Assembly: GCF_001886185.1 (NCBI RefSeq)
Contig: NZ_JXLA01000019.1
Span: 1 to 64,000, forward strand
Length of the DNA stretch: 64,000 nt
Direction of reading: 5' to 3'
From: Enterococcus raffinosus
GTDB taxonomy: Bacteria; Bacillota; Bacilli; Lactobacillales; Enterococcaceae
Part shown: in pieces, positions 7,555 through 16,509 of the stretch
How positions within the stretch are numbered: the stretch's first letter is position 1
How the letters are laid out: every line of letters begins with the position of its first letter
The notes under the pieces: model-generated
Databases searched by the model: none
What the model was told of the DNA's origin: nothing
What the model saw: only the letters and a program-made list of their open reading frames with translations
Made by a program: the position numbers and the translations under genes

Positions 7555-8769
7555 ATGGCGAATGAAGTATTGATGCCGAAGTTAAGTTCCACGATGGATG
7601 TCGGAACGATCACGACTTGGCTAAAAAATGAAGGCGATTCCGTGGAAATCGGTGAGGCGATTTTTGAAGTAATGACGGATAAAATCGCGATCGAAGTGGA
7701 AGCCTATGATGAAGGTATTTTACTCAAAAAATATATCGGCGACGGAGATAGCGCACTGGTGAATTCCGTGATCGCCTACATTGGTGAAGCTGGGGAAGAC
7801 GTTCCCGCGGAAATGCCGGGAGCAGAAACAGAAGCAGCGGAAGAAGCACCAGCTGAGGAAACGACAGCAACTGCTGAACCTGCTAAAGAAACAACCGTTG
7901 CGACAACGAAAGTTCGGGCAACACCAGCGGCTCGACGCATCGCACGAGAAAAAGGAATTGATCTGCAGCAAGTTCAAGGAACGGGTCCAAAAGGGCGCAT
8001 TCAAGCTTTAGATGTGAAGCAATATCAAGAAAAACCAGTTGCAGCCGCGCCAGCACAAAAAGCTGCAGAAGGCGAACTGATTCCTTGGAGCGGGATGCGT
8101 AAAGCCATTGCCGACAAGATGTCAGAAAGCAAGCACACGATTCCTCACGTGACCATGAATGCGGAAGTTGATTTAACAAAAGTGATCGAGCTGCGGAAGC
8201 AATTATTACCGATGGTGGAAGAACGCACCGACGAGCGGTTATCCTTCTTAGAAATTATCGCAAAAGCCGCGATGGTCGCGCTAAAAGCGTATCCTGAATT
8301 TAATGCTAATGCCTATGAGGATGGCATCCGACGGTTCGAGCATGTCAATCTTGGTGTTGCAGTGGCAGTCGCTGATGGCTTAGTCGTTCCTGTTGTGGAA
8401 CAAGCGGATCAGAAGGGGTTAAGTGATCTGACCGCAGCTGTAAAAGCGGTGACGAAAAAAGCGCGTGACGGGCAATTGATGCCGGCAGAAATGAGTGGCG
8501 GGACCTTTACGATCAGTTCATTAGGCCGCAGTAAGGTTCAAACCTTCAATCCAATTATCAATTTGCCGGAAGTGGCAATTCTAGGTGTTGGCGGCAGCTA
8601 TGACAAATTAGTTGTTGAGAATACACCAGAAGGACCGCAGGTTGCGACGATCACGGCGTTGAACTTATGTCTGTCCTTTGATCATCGAGTTGCTGATGGC
8701 GCACCGGCCGCGGCATTCTTAAGTATGATTGTTGACCTGTTGGAAAATCCAATGAGCTTGTTGCTGTAG
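7555..8769 (+). CDS. acoC: Dihydrolipoamide acyltransferase E2
   Basis: This 404-residue E2 has one N-terminal lipoyl domain (residues 1-80, lipoyl lysine Lys43 in MTDKIAIEVEA) and an Ala/Glu/Thr-rich linker (about 85-120). An E3/E1-binding domain follows (about 121-157, ATPAARRIAREKGIDL), and the acyltransferase domain ends in the catalytic FDHRVADGA. A single lipoyl domain is usual for AcoC-type E2. It transfers the acetyl group from E1 to CoA and forms the complex core. Confidence 0.88.
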   Translation: MANEVLMPKLSSTMDVGTITTWLKNEGDSVEIGEAIFEVMTDKIAIEVEAYDEGILLKKYIGDGDSALVNSVIAYIGEAGEDVPAEMPGAETEAAEEAPAEETTATAEPAKETTVATTKVRATPAARRIAREKGIDLQQVQGTGPKGRIQALDVKQYQEKPVAAAPAQKAAEGELIPWSGMRKAIADKMSESKHTIPHVTMNAEVDLTKVIELRKQLLPMVEERTDERLSFLEIIAKAAMVALKAYPEFNANAYEDGIRRFEHVNLGVAVAVADGLVVPVVEQADQKGLSDLTAAVKAVTKKARDGQLMPAEMSGGTFTISSLGRSKVQTFNPIINLPEVAILGVGGSYDKLVVENTPEGPQVATITALNLCLSFDHRVADGAPAAAFLSMIVDLLENPMSLLL

Positions 8770-8781
8770 AGGGGGCTGAAC

Positions 8782-10173
8782 ATGACGAAAAAGACAGATA
8801 CAGTCGTAATCGGCGCAGGACCTGGCGGTTATGTAGCGGCCATTCGTGCAGCACAATTAGGACAAAAGGTAACAGTGGTAGAAGCTGAACATATTGGCGG
8901 TGTCTGCTTGAATGTAGGATGTATCCCATCCAAAGCATTGATTACAGCAGGACACCGTTATCAAGAAGCCCAGCACTCTGACTTTTTAGGTTTGAGTGTG
9001 AAGGAGGCAACCTTAGATTTTGCCAAGACGCAGCAATGGAAGGATCAGCAGGTCGTCAAAACGCTGACCTCTGGTGTTGGAATGCTTTTAAAGAAAAATG
9101 GTGCGGACGTGATTATGGGCAAGGCAGCCTTTACTGGTCCGCAAAGCTTAACGATCACCACAAAAAAAGGGGAAGAAAAGCTGGAATTCAAACATGCGAT
9201 CGTCGCAACCGGCAGCCGGCCAATCGAGATTCCTGGTTTTGCTTTTGGCGGACGGGTATTGGACTCTACTGGCGGCTTGAATTTAAAGGAAATACCGAAG
9301 AAGCTGGTAATTATCGGCGGGGGAATCGTTGGCTCAGAGCTTGGCGGCGCCTATCGCAATCTGGGTTCAGAGGTCACGATCATTGAAGGCAGTCCGAATA
9401 TCCTGCCGAATTTTGAAGCGGATATTCAAAAGCTGGTTGCTCAGCGCTTTAAACAAAACGGCGTGTCTATTTTCACAGACGCAAAAGCGAAGAAAGCGAC
9501 AGAGACAGCAAATGGCGTAGCGGTTGAATTTGAGGTCAAAGGCAAGACTCAAACCATCGAAGCAGATTATGTGATGGTCACAGTCGGGCGCAGACCCAAT
9601 ACGGAAAGTCTAGGTTTGGAAAAAGCCGGCGTTAGACTGACTGAACGAAACTTGGTTAAAGTAGATGAGCAATACCGGACCTCTCAGAAAACGATTTTTG
9701 CCATTGGTGACATTGTGGAAGGTCTGGCCCTGGCCCACAAAGCCAGCTATGAAGCGAAGGTTGCGGCTGAAGTGATTGGCGGGAAAAATGTGGCGAAGGA
9801 TTATCGCGCGATTCCAGCAATCTGCTTCACCGACCCGGAAGTGGCAACAGTTGGCTATACCTTGGCAGAAGCAAAGGCGGAAGGGATCAAAGCCAAGACA
9901 GCGAATTTCCCAATGCAGGCCAACGGACGTGCCTTGTCGTTGAATGCTACGGAAGGGTTTGTTCGATTAGTCTTTGAGGAAGAGACCGAGCTGGTTCTAG
10001 GCGCTCAAATCGTTGGTGTGAACGCCAGTGATCTAGTGGCTGAGATCACTCTGGCGATCGAATCCTATCTCACATTAGAGGATATTTCTCTAACGATTCA
10101 TGGACATCCGACACTTTCAGAAATGGTGATGGATGCGTGTGAAGTCGGACTAGGATTGCCGATTCATATGTAA
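8782..10173 (+). CDS. lpdA: Dihydrolipoamide dehydrogenase E3
   Basis: This is a 463-residue flavoprotein disulfide reductase. It has the FAD motif GAGPGGYVAAIRA at the N-terminus, the redox-active cysteines in GGVCLNVGCIPSK (about 39-51), the NAD-binding GGGIVGSELG (about 177-186), and the catalytic His-Glu in IHGHPTLSEM near the C-terminus. It reoxidises the E2 lipoyl group. There is no fused lipoyl domain. It is the last gene of the operon and is followed by a strong bidirectional terminator. Confidence 0.92.
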   Translation: MTKKTDTVVIGAGPGGYVAAIRAAQLGQKVTVVEAEHIGGVCLNVGCIPSKALITAGHRYQEAQHSDFLGLSVKEATLDFAKTQQWKDQQVVKTLTSGVGMLLKKNGADVIMGKAAFTGPQSLTITTKKGEEKLEFKHAIVATGSRPIEIPGFAFGGRVLDSTGGLNLKEIPKKLVIIGGGIVGSELGGAYRNLGSEVTIIEGSPNILPNFEADIQKLVAQRFKQNGVSIFTDAKAKKATETANGVAVEFEVKGKTQTIEADYVMVTVGRRPNTESLGLEKAGVRLTERNLVKVDEQYRTSQKTIFAIGDIVEGLALAHKASYEAKVAAEVIGGKNVAKDYRAIPAICFTDPEVATVGYTLAEAKAEGIKAKTANFPMQANGRALSLNATEGFVRLVFEEETELVLGAQIVGVNASDLVAEITLAIESYLTLEDISLTIHGHPTLSEMVMDACEVGLGLPIHM

Positions 10174-10212
10174 AAAGAAGGACTGCCAAGCAATCGGCGG
10201 TCCTTCTTTTTC
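10172..10212. terminator. Bidirectional terminator between lpdA and proC
   Basis: AAGAAGGACTGCC pairs with GGCGGTCCTTCTT around an eight-base loop, with A-run before and T-run after, so it serves both convergent genes. Confidence 0.88.
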
Positions 10213-10215
10213 ATG

Positions 10216-11028
10216 CTATTTTTTACCTAATTCCTCATCTTTACGAATTGTCGCGTCAATCCCTTTAATCACCGTTGAGATAAAGGCGTTGTCTTCTAAC
10301 TCTACGATCCCGGCAACCGTTGTTCCACCAGGTGAACTTACCCGATCAATTAAAGTCCATGGGTTTTCATCGCTGTTGGCTAAGGTTTGTGCGCTGCCTA
10401 AAATTGCTTGGGTCGCCATTTCTAATGCTAGATCTTTCGGCAAGCCATTTTTCACGGCTGCACGAGCGATGGAGTCGATAAATAGGAATGTATACGCAGG
10501 AGAGCTGCCGGCGATTGCTGTGAAGATAGAAAAATATTTCTCTTCTAGTGGCCAGGCTTTTCCGACGGCGTTGAATAGATCAATGATTACTGCCACGTCT
10601 TCTTTGGTAGCGCTGGTGTTTCCACAAACAGCGGCCGCACCTTCACCCACCATCGCGTTCATATTCGGCATGACGCGGACAATTCGAATCGGCTGATCTG
10701 TTTCAAAGACTTCATAGATAGCTTCGGTACTTGTTCCAGCCGCGATGGAAACAATCAAAGGATCATTTTGCAGAATGGCGTCTTTCGCTTCCAACAAGAC
10801 TCCTTTAATGACATTGGGTTTTACTGCCAAAATCAAGGTATCGACGGTTTTAATGACTTCCTGAGGATCTTTCAAGGCATGGGCGCCCACTTTATCCGCA
10901 AAAGCCTGTACCTTTTCGGTTGAGATATCATATAAATAAATATCCTCAGGCTTGCTGAATCCCTTTTGAACAATGCCTTCTACGATTGCAGATGCCATAT
11001 TCCCGGCACCAATAAAACCAATTTTCAT
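10216..11028 (-). CDS. proC: Pyrroline-5-carboxylate reductase
   Basis: This 270-residue P5C reductase begins with the Rossmann motif IGFIGAGNMASAIVEGI. It contains VRVMPNMNAMVGEGAAAVCG and the C-terminal dimerisation motif SSPGGTTVAGI typical of ProC. It makes the last step of proline synthesis, with NADPH as usual donor. The start follows AGGAGG (minus strand). It stands alone; no proA or proB is near. Confidence 0.95.
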   Translation of the reverse strand: MKIGFIGAGNMASAIVEGIVQKGFSKPEDIYLYDISTEKVQAFADKVGAHALKDPQEVIKTVDTLILAVKPNVIKGVLLEAKDAILQNDPLIVSIAAGTSTEAIYEVFETDQPIRIVRVMPNMNAMVGEGAAAVCGNTSATKEDVAVIIDLFNAVGKAWPLEEKYFSIFTAIAGSSPAYTFLFIDSIARAAVKNGLPKDLALEMATQAILGSAQTLANSDENPWTLIDRVSSPGGTTVAGIVELEDNAFISTVIKGIDATIRKDEELGKK

Positions 11029-11206
11029 ACTGATTCCTCCTAATTTCTATTTCTATAGGTCTGCTTAATTTTGAGCAAAGTGTTTCAATCAAATGTTTAA
11101 TTGTTAAAAAGATGGTACAATCACTAAAGAGATTATATGCTGAAGGGACTTTATTTAAAATAGTTTAGATAAAGAAGAAAGTGTTCGATTCTAAGGTTGT
11201 GGGGAA

Positions 11207-12160
11207 ATGGATGTAACGACAGAGCAGTATGTCAGCTTTTATCAATTTTTGAAAACGTTGGATTGTTACTTGGGTGATGATGGTCAAATGGTCGGGGAGG
11301 TACAGCGTTTTGCTGCTAATCCGCGGCGGGAGATCGCAGCCTTTGTAACGAAAGAAACGTCTGATCGAATAGAGGTTCCTGCTGATTTTATTCGCATATT
11401 GTATGTAATGAAGGGAACGGTGGCCGTTCAAATCAAGGATACGGAGCAGGTGCTGGATGCTGGCGGTCTAGTCATAGCCAATGCTGTAACCAGCCTTTCT
11501 TATCGCGGCAACTTCGAGGCTGAAGTGATTGCCTTTTATTTTAAGCGAAGCTACTTTAACGAATCGTTGTTAAGTCAATTTTTAGAAGAGCCGTTGCTTT
11601 ACCGCTTTTTTGTAGAGGCATTGAGTGACGAGTTTAACGGAATTCCACGTTTTCTAGTCTATGATTTTGCGACGATCACAGACGTTCATTTTTACGCGCT
11701 GCTTCTTTTAAAGCAGGTGGTAAAAATGGCGTACTTCAATAATAAGGTGACCAAATCGGCATTTGTTCTTTTGATCGTGGAGATCAGTCAGGCCGCTCCT
11801 GAACGGTTGATCGCGAAGGATAGCGTTGTCTCTAATGGTCAGCTGACGGAAGAAATATTAGCGTATATCGATGCTCGCTTGGAGCAGGTAACCTTGGAAG
11901 AGGTCGCACAAAAGTTTCATTTCCATCCCAATTATTTATCCAACTTATTAAAGGAAAAGACGGGTCATTCATATACGGAAATTGTCTTAGTGAAAAGAAT
12001 TGAGCGCTGCAAGAGCTATTTGGAGCAGACCGATCTGACCATCCAGACAATCGTTGAGCGTCTAGGATATAAGGACAAGGCCTTTTTCTACAAACGGTTC
12101 AAGCAGATTGAGGGCGTCACGCCACGACAGTATCGAAAAATGCGAGAGGAAGAAAACTAA
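11207..12160 (+). CDS. AraC-family transcriptional regulator
   Basis: This 317-residue protein has an N-terminal cupin-like sensing region (about residues 60-105) and a C-terminal AraC DNA-binding domain with two helix-turn-helix units (about 215-312, ending in GVTPRQYRKMR). The ribosome binding site is weak (GGGG). The stop codon overlaps the start of the next small gene (TAATG), so the two are translationally linked. Target and effector are unknown. Confidence 0.85.
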   Translation: MDVTTEQYVSFYQFLKTLDCYLGDDGQMVGEVQRFAANPRREIAAFVTKETSDRIEVPADFIRILYVMKGTVAVQIKDTEQVLDAGGLVIANAVTSLSYRGNFEAEVIAFYFKRSYFNESLLSQFLEEPLLYRFFVEALSDEFNGIPRFLVYDFATITDVHFYALLLLKQVVKMAYFNNKVTKSAFVLLIVEISQAAPERLIAKDSVVSNGQLTEEILAYIDARLEQVTLEEVAQKFHFHPNYLSNLLKEKTGHSYTEIVLVKRIERCKSYLEQTDLTIQTIVERLGYKDKAFFYKRFKQIEGVTPRQYRKMREEEN

Positions 12161-12468
12161 TGTATGAAGAGATTTTTGCTGAGGTTCATTTAACAGTCGT
12201 TGAACAACCGATTGAATGGGTGGGGGAGCTGCCGCTTTATCGGGGGCATCTCAAGGAATTGCCTTTTATCACTGGGGAAGGTCCATCTAAAAAAGCAATG
12301 TATCGCCAGTTGGCGGAACAATATCAGGAATATGTCGCGTTGAATCAAATGGAGGATAAGGAGGAGGAGATGACCTCTTCACTATTAACAGCGGATCAGT
12401 TATTGAAATATTACGATGGCGAAACCTTCGACGGCTTTTCATTGAGCGATTTATTGAAAGATGAATAG
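12160..12468 (+). CDS. Small acidic protein of unknown function
   Basis: This 102-residue protein is rich in Glu and Leu. Residues 1-62 have an alternating strand/helix look faintly like HicB-type antitoxin folds (FAEVHL...LPFITGEG...), and the rest is a charged tail. I do not recognise the family. It starts on the stop codon of the AraC gene, so it may act with that regulator. No HicA-like toxin gene is next to it. Confidence 0.6.
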   Translation: MYEEIFAEVHLTVVEQPIEWVGELPLYRGHLKELPFITGEGPSKKAMYRQLAEQYQEYVALNQMEDKEEEMTSSLLTADQLLKYYDGETFDGFSLSDLLKDE

Positions 12469-12542
12469 AAACAGAGCAAGTTTGTATACCTTTTCAATAC
12501 TTTTCGATAGACTGAATGCAACACGATGAAGGAGTGAAACTT

Positions 12543-12893
12543 ATGTCACCGATCGAAGAATATATAAATGACGCGGAGCAGGAGCAGCAGCCGATGCTAA
12601 AAGACATCTATCAGCTGATTAAAGAGCTGCTTCCAGCAGAAACGACCGAAAAGCTTTCCTATGGGATGCCAACATTTTATTTGAAGGAAAATCTCGTTCA
12701 TTTTGGCGCAATGAAAAAGCATCTGGGTTTTTATCCAACGCCTAGCGCGATGACCGCTTTTGCGGACCAGCTATCTGATTACAAAACCTCAAAAGGCGCC
12801 TTGCAGATTCCCTATACACAGGAGCTGCCGAAAAAGTTGATCAAAGACATGGTTCGCTTTCGTTTGCAGGAGATGGTGGAGAAAAATGCTTAA
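12543..12893 (+). CDS. DUF1801 (YdhG-like) protein
   Basis: This is a 116-residue protein of the DUF1801/YdhG family (frataxin-like fold, sometimes called iron chaperone), with the typical LSYGMPTFY and HLGFYPTPSAM segments. Start ATG 12543 is chosen because GAAGGAG (12528-12534) lies just upstream; the earlier in-frame ATG at 12516 would bury that site. It overlaps the following VOC gene by 8 bases. The molecular role is not established. Confidence 0.78.
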   Translation: MSPIEEYINDAEQEQQPMLKDIYQLIKELLPAETTEKLSYGMPTFYLKENLVHFGAMKKHLGFYPTPSAMTAFADQLSDYKTSKGALQIPYTQELPKKLIKDMVRFRLQEMVEKNA

Positions 12894-13251
12894 GGAAATA
12901 GAGATCATGCTGTATGTCAATGATGTAGCAGGCTCAGCGGCCTTTTGGCAGGAGGGGTTAGAAGGAAGAATCATTTCTCAGCAAACAATGCCGGATGATT
13001 CCTTGCAGGTGACGGTGGAATTGTTCGATTCAGTACATCTAGTATTGTTCGATCGCGGATTTATCGAACGATATTCTCCAGAAGTCGTCGATAATGTTCC
13101 ATCACTGCTTATGAAGGTATCGGATCTGGACGCTTACCATAAACGATTGCAAAAATTAGGGACAACGGTGAATCCGATTGTCCAACAGGGCGAAAAACGG
13201 CAGTTTAATTTCGCTGATCCTGAGAACCATTATTTTGTTTTGAGTGAATAA
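12886..13251 (+). CDS. VOC-family (glyoxalase/bleomycin resistance-like) protein
   Basis: This 121-residue protein has one vicinal-oxygen-chelate module pair. It shows an N-terminal beta-alpha unit (IEIMLYVNDVAGSAAFW) and a C-terminal one ending in FADPENHYFVLSE, whose Glu is the common metal ligand position. Substrate cannot be told from sequence. It is coupled to the DUF1801 gene and followed by a terminator. Confidence 0.78.
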   Translation: MLKEIEIMLYVNDVAGSAAFWQEGLEGRIISQQTMPDDSLQVTVELFDSVHLVLFDRGFIERYSPEVVDNVPSLLMKVSDLDAYHKRLQKLGTTVNPIVQQGEKRQFNFADPENHYFVLSE

Positions 13252-13280
13252 CCTTCATGAATTGAGGGTTATTTTTTTGT
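13249..13280 (+). terminator. Terminator after the VOC gene
   Basis: AACCTTC pairs with GAGGGTT and is followed by a run of seven T. Confidence 0.7.
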
Positions 13281-13439
13281 ATTGCGCGATTTCTGCCAGC
13301 TACTCATAGAATCCTCTATTGTTTATAGGACGAATATCATCAAACTGTTAGGTGATTTAAGTCAAAATCCTTGTGAATTGTTGTATTATCTTAAAAGGAA
13401 AAAGAGCTTTCATTGATTATTTTTTTAGAGGAGAGAACT

Positions 13440-14330
13440 ATGGTACAAATTTTGTTGGGACTGTTAGGTGTCCTATTGGTTTATTATCTGTTTTATTTTA
13501 TTCGCGATTTGATCGCTGAACGTGGCAATTGGGGCGGCGGAAATATGGTTGTTTCCGGTGTGATCGGTTTTATCACGGATGCGATGGATACGCTGGGAAT
13601 CGGCAGTTTTGCGCCGACGACAATGCTGCTGGAGATGACAAAGCAGCTGGACAACGACCGTCAATTACCAGGAACCTTGAACGTTTCTCATACTGTTCCG
13701 GTTATTATTGAAGCATTTATTTTTATTACCGTTGTAAAAGTAGCGCCGCTGACGTTATTCTCATTAGTTATCGCGGCAATCGTTGGGTCTTACATTGGTT
13801 CGAAAACAGTCAGCAAGCTGCCTGAGAAAAAAGTGCAATTCTATATGGGAATCGCTTTGATTGTTACAGCCGCGTTGATGGCGTTGAAACAATTAGGGAT
13901 GCTTGATCTATTAGGAACAGGCAATCATTTAACTGGCTTGACGGGTGTGAAATTGATCATCGGGATTGTCGGCAACTTCATTTTAGGTGCCTTGATGACG
14001 ATTGGTGTTGGCTTATACGCGCCGTGTATGGCATTGGTGTATATGCTGGGATTAAGTCCGCTAGTGGCCTTTCCAATTATGATGGCTTCTTGTGCAGGAT
14101 TAATGCCTGTGGCGGGGACAAACTTTATCAAATCTGGTGATTATTCGCGCAAAGTAAGCTTAGGGATCACGATCGGGGGAATCATCGGTGTGATTATCGC
14201 GACCCGTTTTGTTACAGGATTGAACATGACGGTGTTGACATGGATCGTCATCGTAGTTGTCCTCTATTCAGGCTTTACCTATATCCGAAAAGGAATGCAT
14301 GAAGTAACAGGCACGTTGAAAAAGTCTTAG
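13440..14330 (+). CDS. TSUP/TauE-SafE family permease
   Basis: This is a 296-residue membrane protein with about eight hydrophobic segments and two family repeats, GxxxxDxxxxGGG-like at the N-terminus (GVIGFITDAMDTLGIGSFAPTT) and ANFLLG-like in the middle. The TSUP family moves sulfite, sulfonates or organic acids. ATG 13440 is chosen over an earlier in-frame ATG (13413) because GAGGAGAG sits just before it. The stop codon lies inside the terminator stem. Confidence 0.8.
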   Translation: MVQILLGLLGVLLVYYLFYFIRDLIAERGNWGGGNMVVSGVIGFITDAMDTLGIGSFAPTTMLLEMTKQLDNDRQLPGTLNVSHTVPVIIEAFIFITVVKVAPLTLFSLVIAAIVGSYIGSKTVSKLPEKKVQFYMGIALIVTAALMALKQLGMLDLLGTGNHLTGLTGVKLIIGIVGNFILGALMTIGVGLYAPCMALVYMLGLSPLVAFPIMMASCAGLMPVAGTNFIKSGDYSRKVSLGITIGGIIGVIIATRFVTGLNMTVLTWIVIVVVLYSGFTYIRKGMHEVTGTLKKS

Positions 14331-14354
14331 AGAGCAATCTCTAGGACTTTTTTT
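14319..14354 (+). terminator. Terminator overlapping the TSUP stop codon
   Basis: AAAGTCTTAGAGA / TCTCTAGGACTTT with a GCAA tetraloop, then a T-run. The left arm contains the TAG stop codon. Confidence 0.85.
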
Positions 14355-14433
14355 AAGATAGTGGGAACGGTCTATTCACCTGCTTGTTTTTAGCGGATAA
14401 TAAGTGAAACGAGTTTATCAGATGGGAGAATTT

Positions 14434-15996
14434 ATGGATCAGGAATTATTAATCATCGATTTGCTTTCGGCAGGCGAGGCGATCTATAAGCGTGTTCGAA
14501 AAAATCGACAGCGAAACTTGCGCACAGCATTTTTGTTTTTAATTGCTGCTTCGGTAGTATTTTTCGGAATCGGTACCTTTGTCTATCAGCGATTGGAAAT
14601 GCGTGTCTACTCGATCGACAGCGGCTATTGGCTGCGGGGATTTTATCATTTTTCATTAGTGCTGGGAATCCTCAGTGTCATCGCGGTAGTGACCTTCTTT
14701 ATACTGAATGGGATTCAAGAGGTCCGACTGCGGCAATCCTTTCAACGTTTTTTAGCACACCATGTTAAGAGGGCGGCCAAGTATCCGATTGTTTATCAGG
14801 ATCGCGAAGCCTATTACTTAGCGGAAGAGGCAGGAAAACCGACATTGCGGTTAGAAAAGCCGGAATGTCTTGAATTGACCACGACATTTGACGGCGCGAA
14901 GGTCTTCTTAGGTGAACGGCAAGAGTTCTGGGGATTTTCCGTGATTCAATTATTTGTCCTGAATGAGGAACCGCCACGACTGCCTGTCCATTTTCCTAAA
15001 ACACAGGGAATGAATCGAAAAGGATCTTTCCTATTGATTAGCGTGCTCTTTTTTGCGGGAGCAGGAGTGTTTGCTTACGATGGAATGACACGGCATCAAA
15101 TGCTTTATGGCGGAACTGATGAGCCGAGGCATTCAACTGTTACCAATTCCAGCGAAGCGGCTCCGCTAACGAGTGAAGATTTACTGACGCAGCAAGGCGC
15201 GGCACCGACTAAAAAAACCAGCCAGACCAATCAATTGGATTTGAATGAACAGACCCAGGAATTGTACCTGACGACGGATGGCGGCAGCGCATGGTCATTT
15301 GTCCCATTAAAACCAGAATGGCTCCGTTCAGGCAGCTATTTGCTGACTAGCGGGGAGATTCCCATGGGGTATTGGATGGATAAGACGTACAATGTCTCGT
15401 CGGATTTCTCTTGGTTTATCTATTCGGAGAACGAAAAGGAATTGTATTTCTTATTCTCCAAGGACAATGGCAAGACGTGGCAGAAATCACTTGTCTCAGA
15501 AAATGCGCAACGAATGCGTTATCGCAAGGCACAATTTTTCGCGGACGGCAGTGGCGTACTCGTTTATTCGAATGCGTCGCCGGAGGTCTCTTCTGAAGGC
15601 TTGGAAATCTACCAAACCAATGATTTCGGCAAGACATGGTCTAGAAGCAACGGCACGACCATCAGTCAACCGGTCCAAAATGTCAGCTTTGTGAATCCGG
15701 CTTTAGGCTTTGTTTCAACAAGAGAAAAATTATATTACACCAATAATAGCGGCAGCTCCTTCAAGGAGGCGATCGTAACCATTCCCGCGGAGTATCAAAC
15801 TGGCGGGCTGGATCTGTTCCAATCGCCAAATGAGGTGACACAGGTCGGTACCAATCAATTGGAGACGAAATTCTATTTATTGAAAATGAAGGGAATCGAC
15901 CAAGGCAAGATTTTCGCTTGTCTCTATCGTTCTTCCGACAATGGCGAGACCTGGCAATTTGCGGAGCAGCTGTCGCAGGTTCAGCCGACAGAATAG
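14434..15996 (+). CDS. Membrane-anchored Asp-box (BNR/sialidase-like repeat) protein
   Basis: This is a protein of about 520 residues. ATG 14434 has GGGAG five bases upstream; a GTG at 14404 is less likely. Two hydrophobic segments lie at about 27-50 and 75-95, a cytoplasmic-looking stretch follows, and a third segment is near 205-225. The remainder (from about 265) is extracellular. It holds at least five Asp-box motifs: TTDGGSAW, SKDNGKTW, TNDFGKTW, TNNSGSSF and SSDNGETW, implying a beta-propeller. No catalytic sialidase residues are evident to me. Function is unknown; ligand binding at the surface is a guess. Confidence 0.7.
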   Translation: MDQELLIIDLLSAGEAIYKRVRKNRQRNLRTAFLFLIAASVVFFGIGTFVYQRLEMRVYSIDSGYWLRGFYHFSLVLGILSVIAVVTFFILNGIQEVRLRQSFQRFLAHHVKRAAKYPIVYQDREAYYLAEEAGKPTLRLEKPECLELTTTFDGAKVFLGERQEFWGFSVIQLFVLNEEPPRLPVHFPKTQGMNRKGSFLLISVLFFAGAGVFAYDGMTRHQMLYGGTDEPRHSTVTNSSEAAPLTSEDLLTQQGAAPTKKTSQTNQLDLNEQTQELYLTTDGGSAWSFVPLKPEWLRSGSYLLTSGEIPMGYWMDKTYNVSSDFSWFIYSENEKELYFLFSKDNGKTWQKSLVSENAQRMRYRKAQFFADGSGVLVYSNASPEVSSEGLEIYQTNDFGKTWSRSNGTTISQPVQNVSFVNPALGFVSTREKLYYTNNSGSSFKEAIVTIPAEYQTGGLDLFQSPNEVTQVGTNQLETKFYLLKMKGIDQGKIFACLYRSSDNGETWQFAEQLSQVQPTE

Positions 15997-16061
15997 TTTA
16001 CAGGCAACGCTTTTATTGCTACACTGTTCCGTTACAGGAAAAATGAAGATGGAGTGATTTG

Positions 16062-16472
16062 ATGGAAAAACGATTGGACAAGGGCCCTTTTTATCACGGA
16101 ACCAAAGCGGATCTAAAGATAGGTGAGTTGATCACAGCAGGAAAGAACTCCAATTACGGCAAACAAGTCAAAGCAAATTTTGTCTATTTTACCGGAACAA
16201 TGGAGGCGGCAATCTGGGGCGCTGAATTGGCGCTGGGTGAGACTCGGCAACGAATTTATCAAGTAGAGCCGACAGGCGAATTTGAAAATGATCCGAATCT
16301 GACGGATAAAAAATTTCCGGGAAATCCGACACGCTCCTATCGAACGCAGCAGCCGTTGAAAATTGTCGGCGAGGTTGCGGAATGGTCTGGTCATTCCCCT
16401 GAACAATTGAAAGCAATGATGGCTCACGTAGAGAACATGAAGCAGCAAGGAATTGAAGCAATCAATGAATAG
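16062..16472 (+). CDS. arr: NAD+ rifampin ADP-ribosyltransferase
   Basis: This 136-residue protein matches the Arr family in length and motifs: GPFYHGTKADL (residues 8-18), TAGKNSNYG, the long VEPTGEFENDPNLTDKKFPG block, and NPTRSYR followed by LKIVGEV. Arr transfers ADP-ribose to the C23 hydroxyl of rifampin and inactivates it. ATG 16062 has GGAG at a seven-base gap; a TTG just before is less likely. It is a single gene with its own terminator and no mobile element beside it, so it looks chromosomal and resident. Confidence 0.9.
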   Translation: MEKRLDKGPFYHGTKADLKIGELITAGKNSNYGKQVKANFVYFTGTMEAAIWGAELALGETRQRIYQVEPTGEFENDPNLTDKKFPGNPTRSYRTQQPLKIVGEVAEWSGHSPEQLKAMMAHVENMKQQGIEAINE

Positions 16473-16473
16473 C

Positions 16474-16508
16474 AATAAAAAAAGCCTTGATCTCAAGGCT
16501 TTTTTGCT
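16474..16508. terminator. Bidirectional terminator after arr
   Basis: AAAAAGCCTTGA / TCAAGGCTTTTT between the convergent arr and siderophore-binding genes. Confidence 0.85.
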
Positions 16509-16509
16509 G

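Noticed and set aside
7781-8011. Lys/Gln-rich reading frame inside acoC
   Set aside because: It is the shifted frame of the Ala/Glu linker of E2.
5538-10173. Housekeeping pyruvate dehydrogenase operon
   Set aside because: The single-lipoyl E2, SorC regulator and cre control fit an acetoin-type or inducible complex better; not fully excluded.
16062-16472. arr carried on an integron or IS element
   Set aside because: No attC, integrase or transposase sequence is present on either side.
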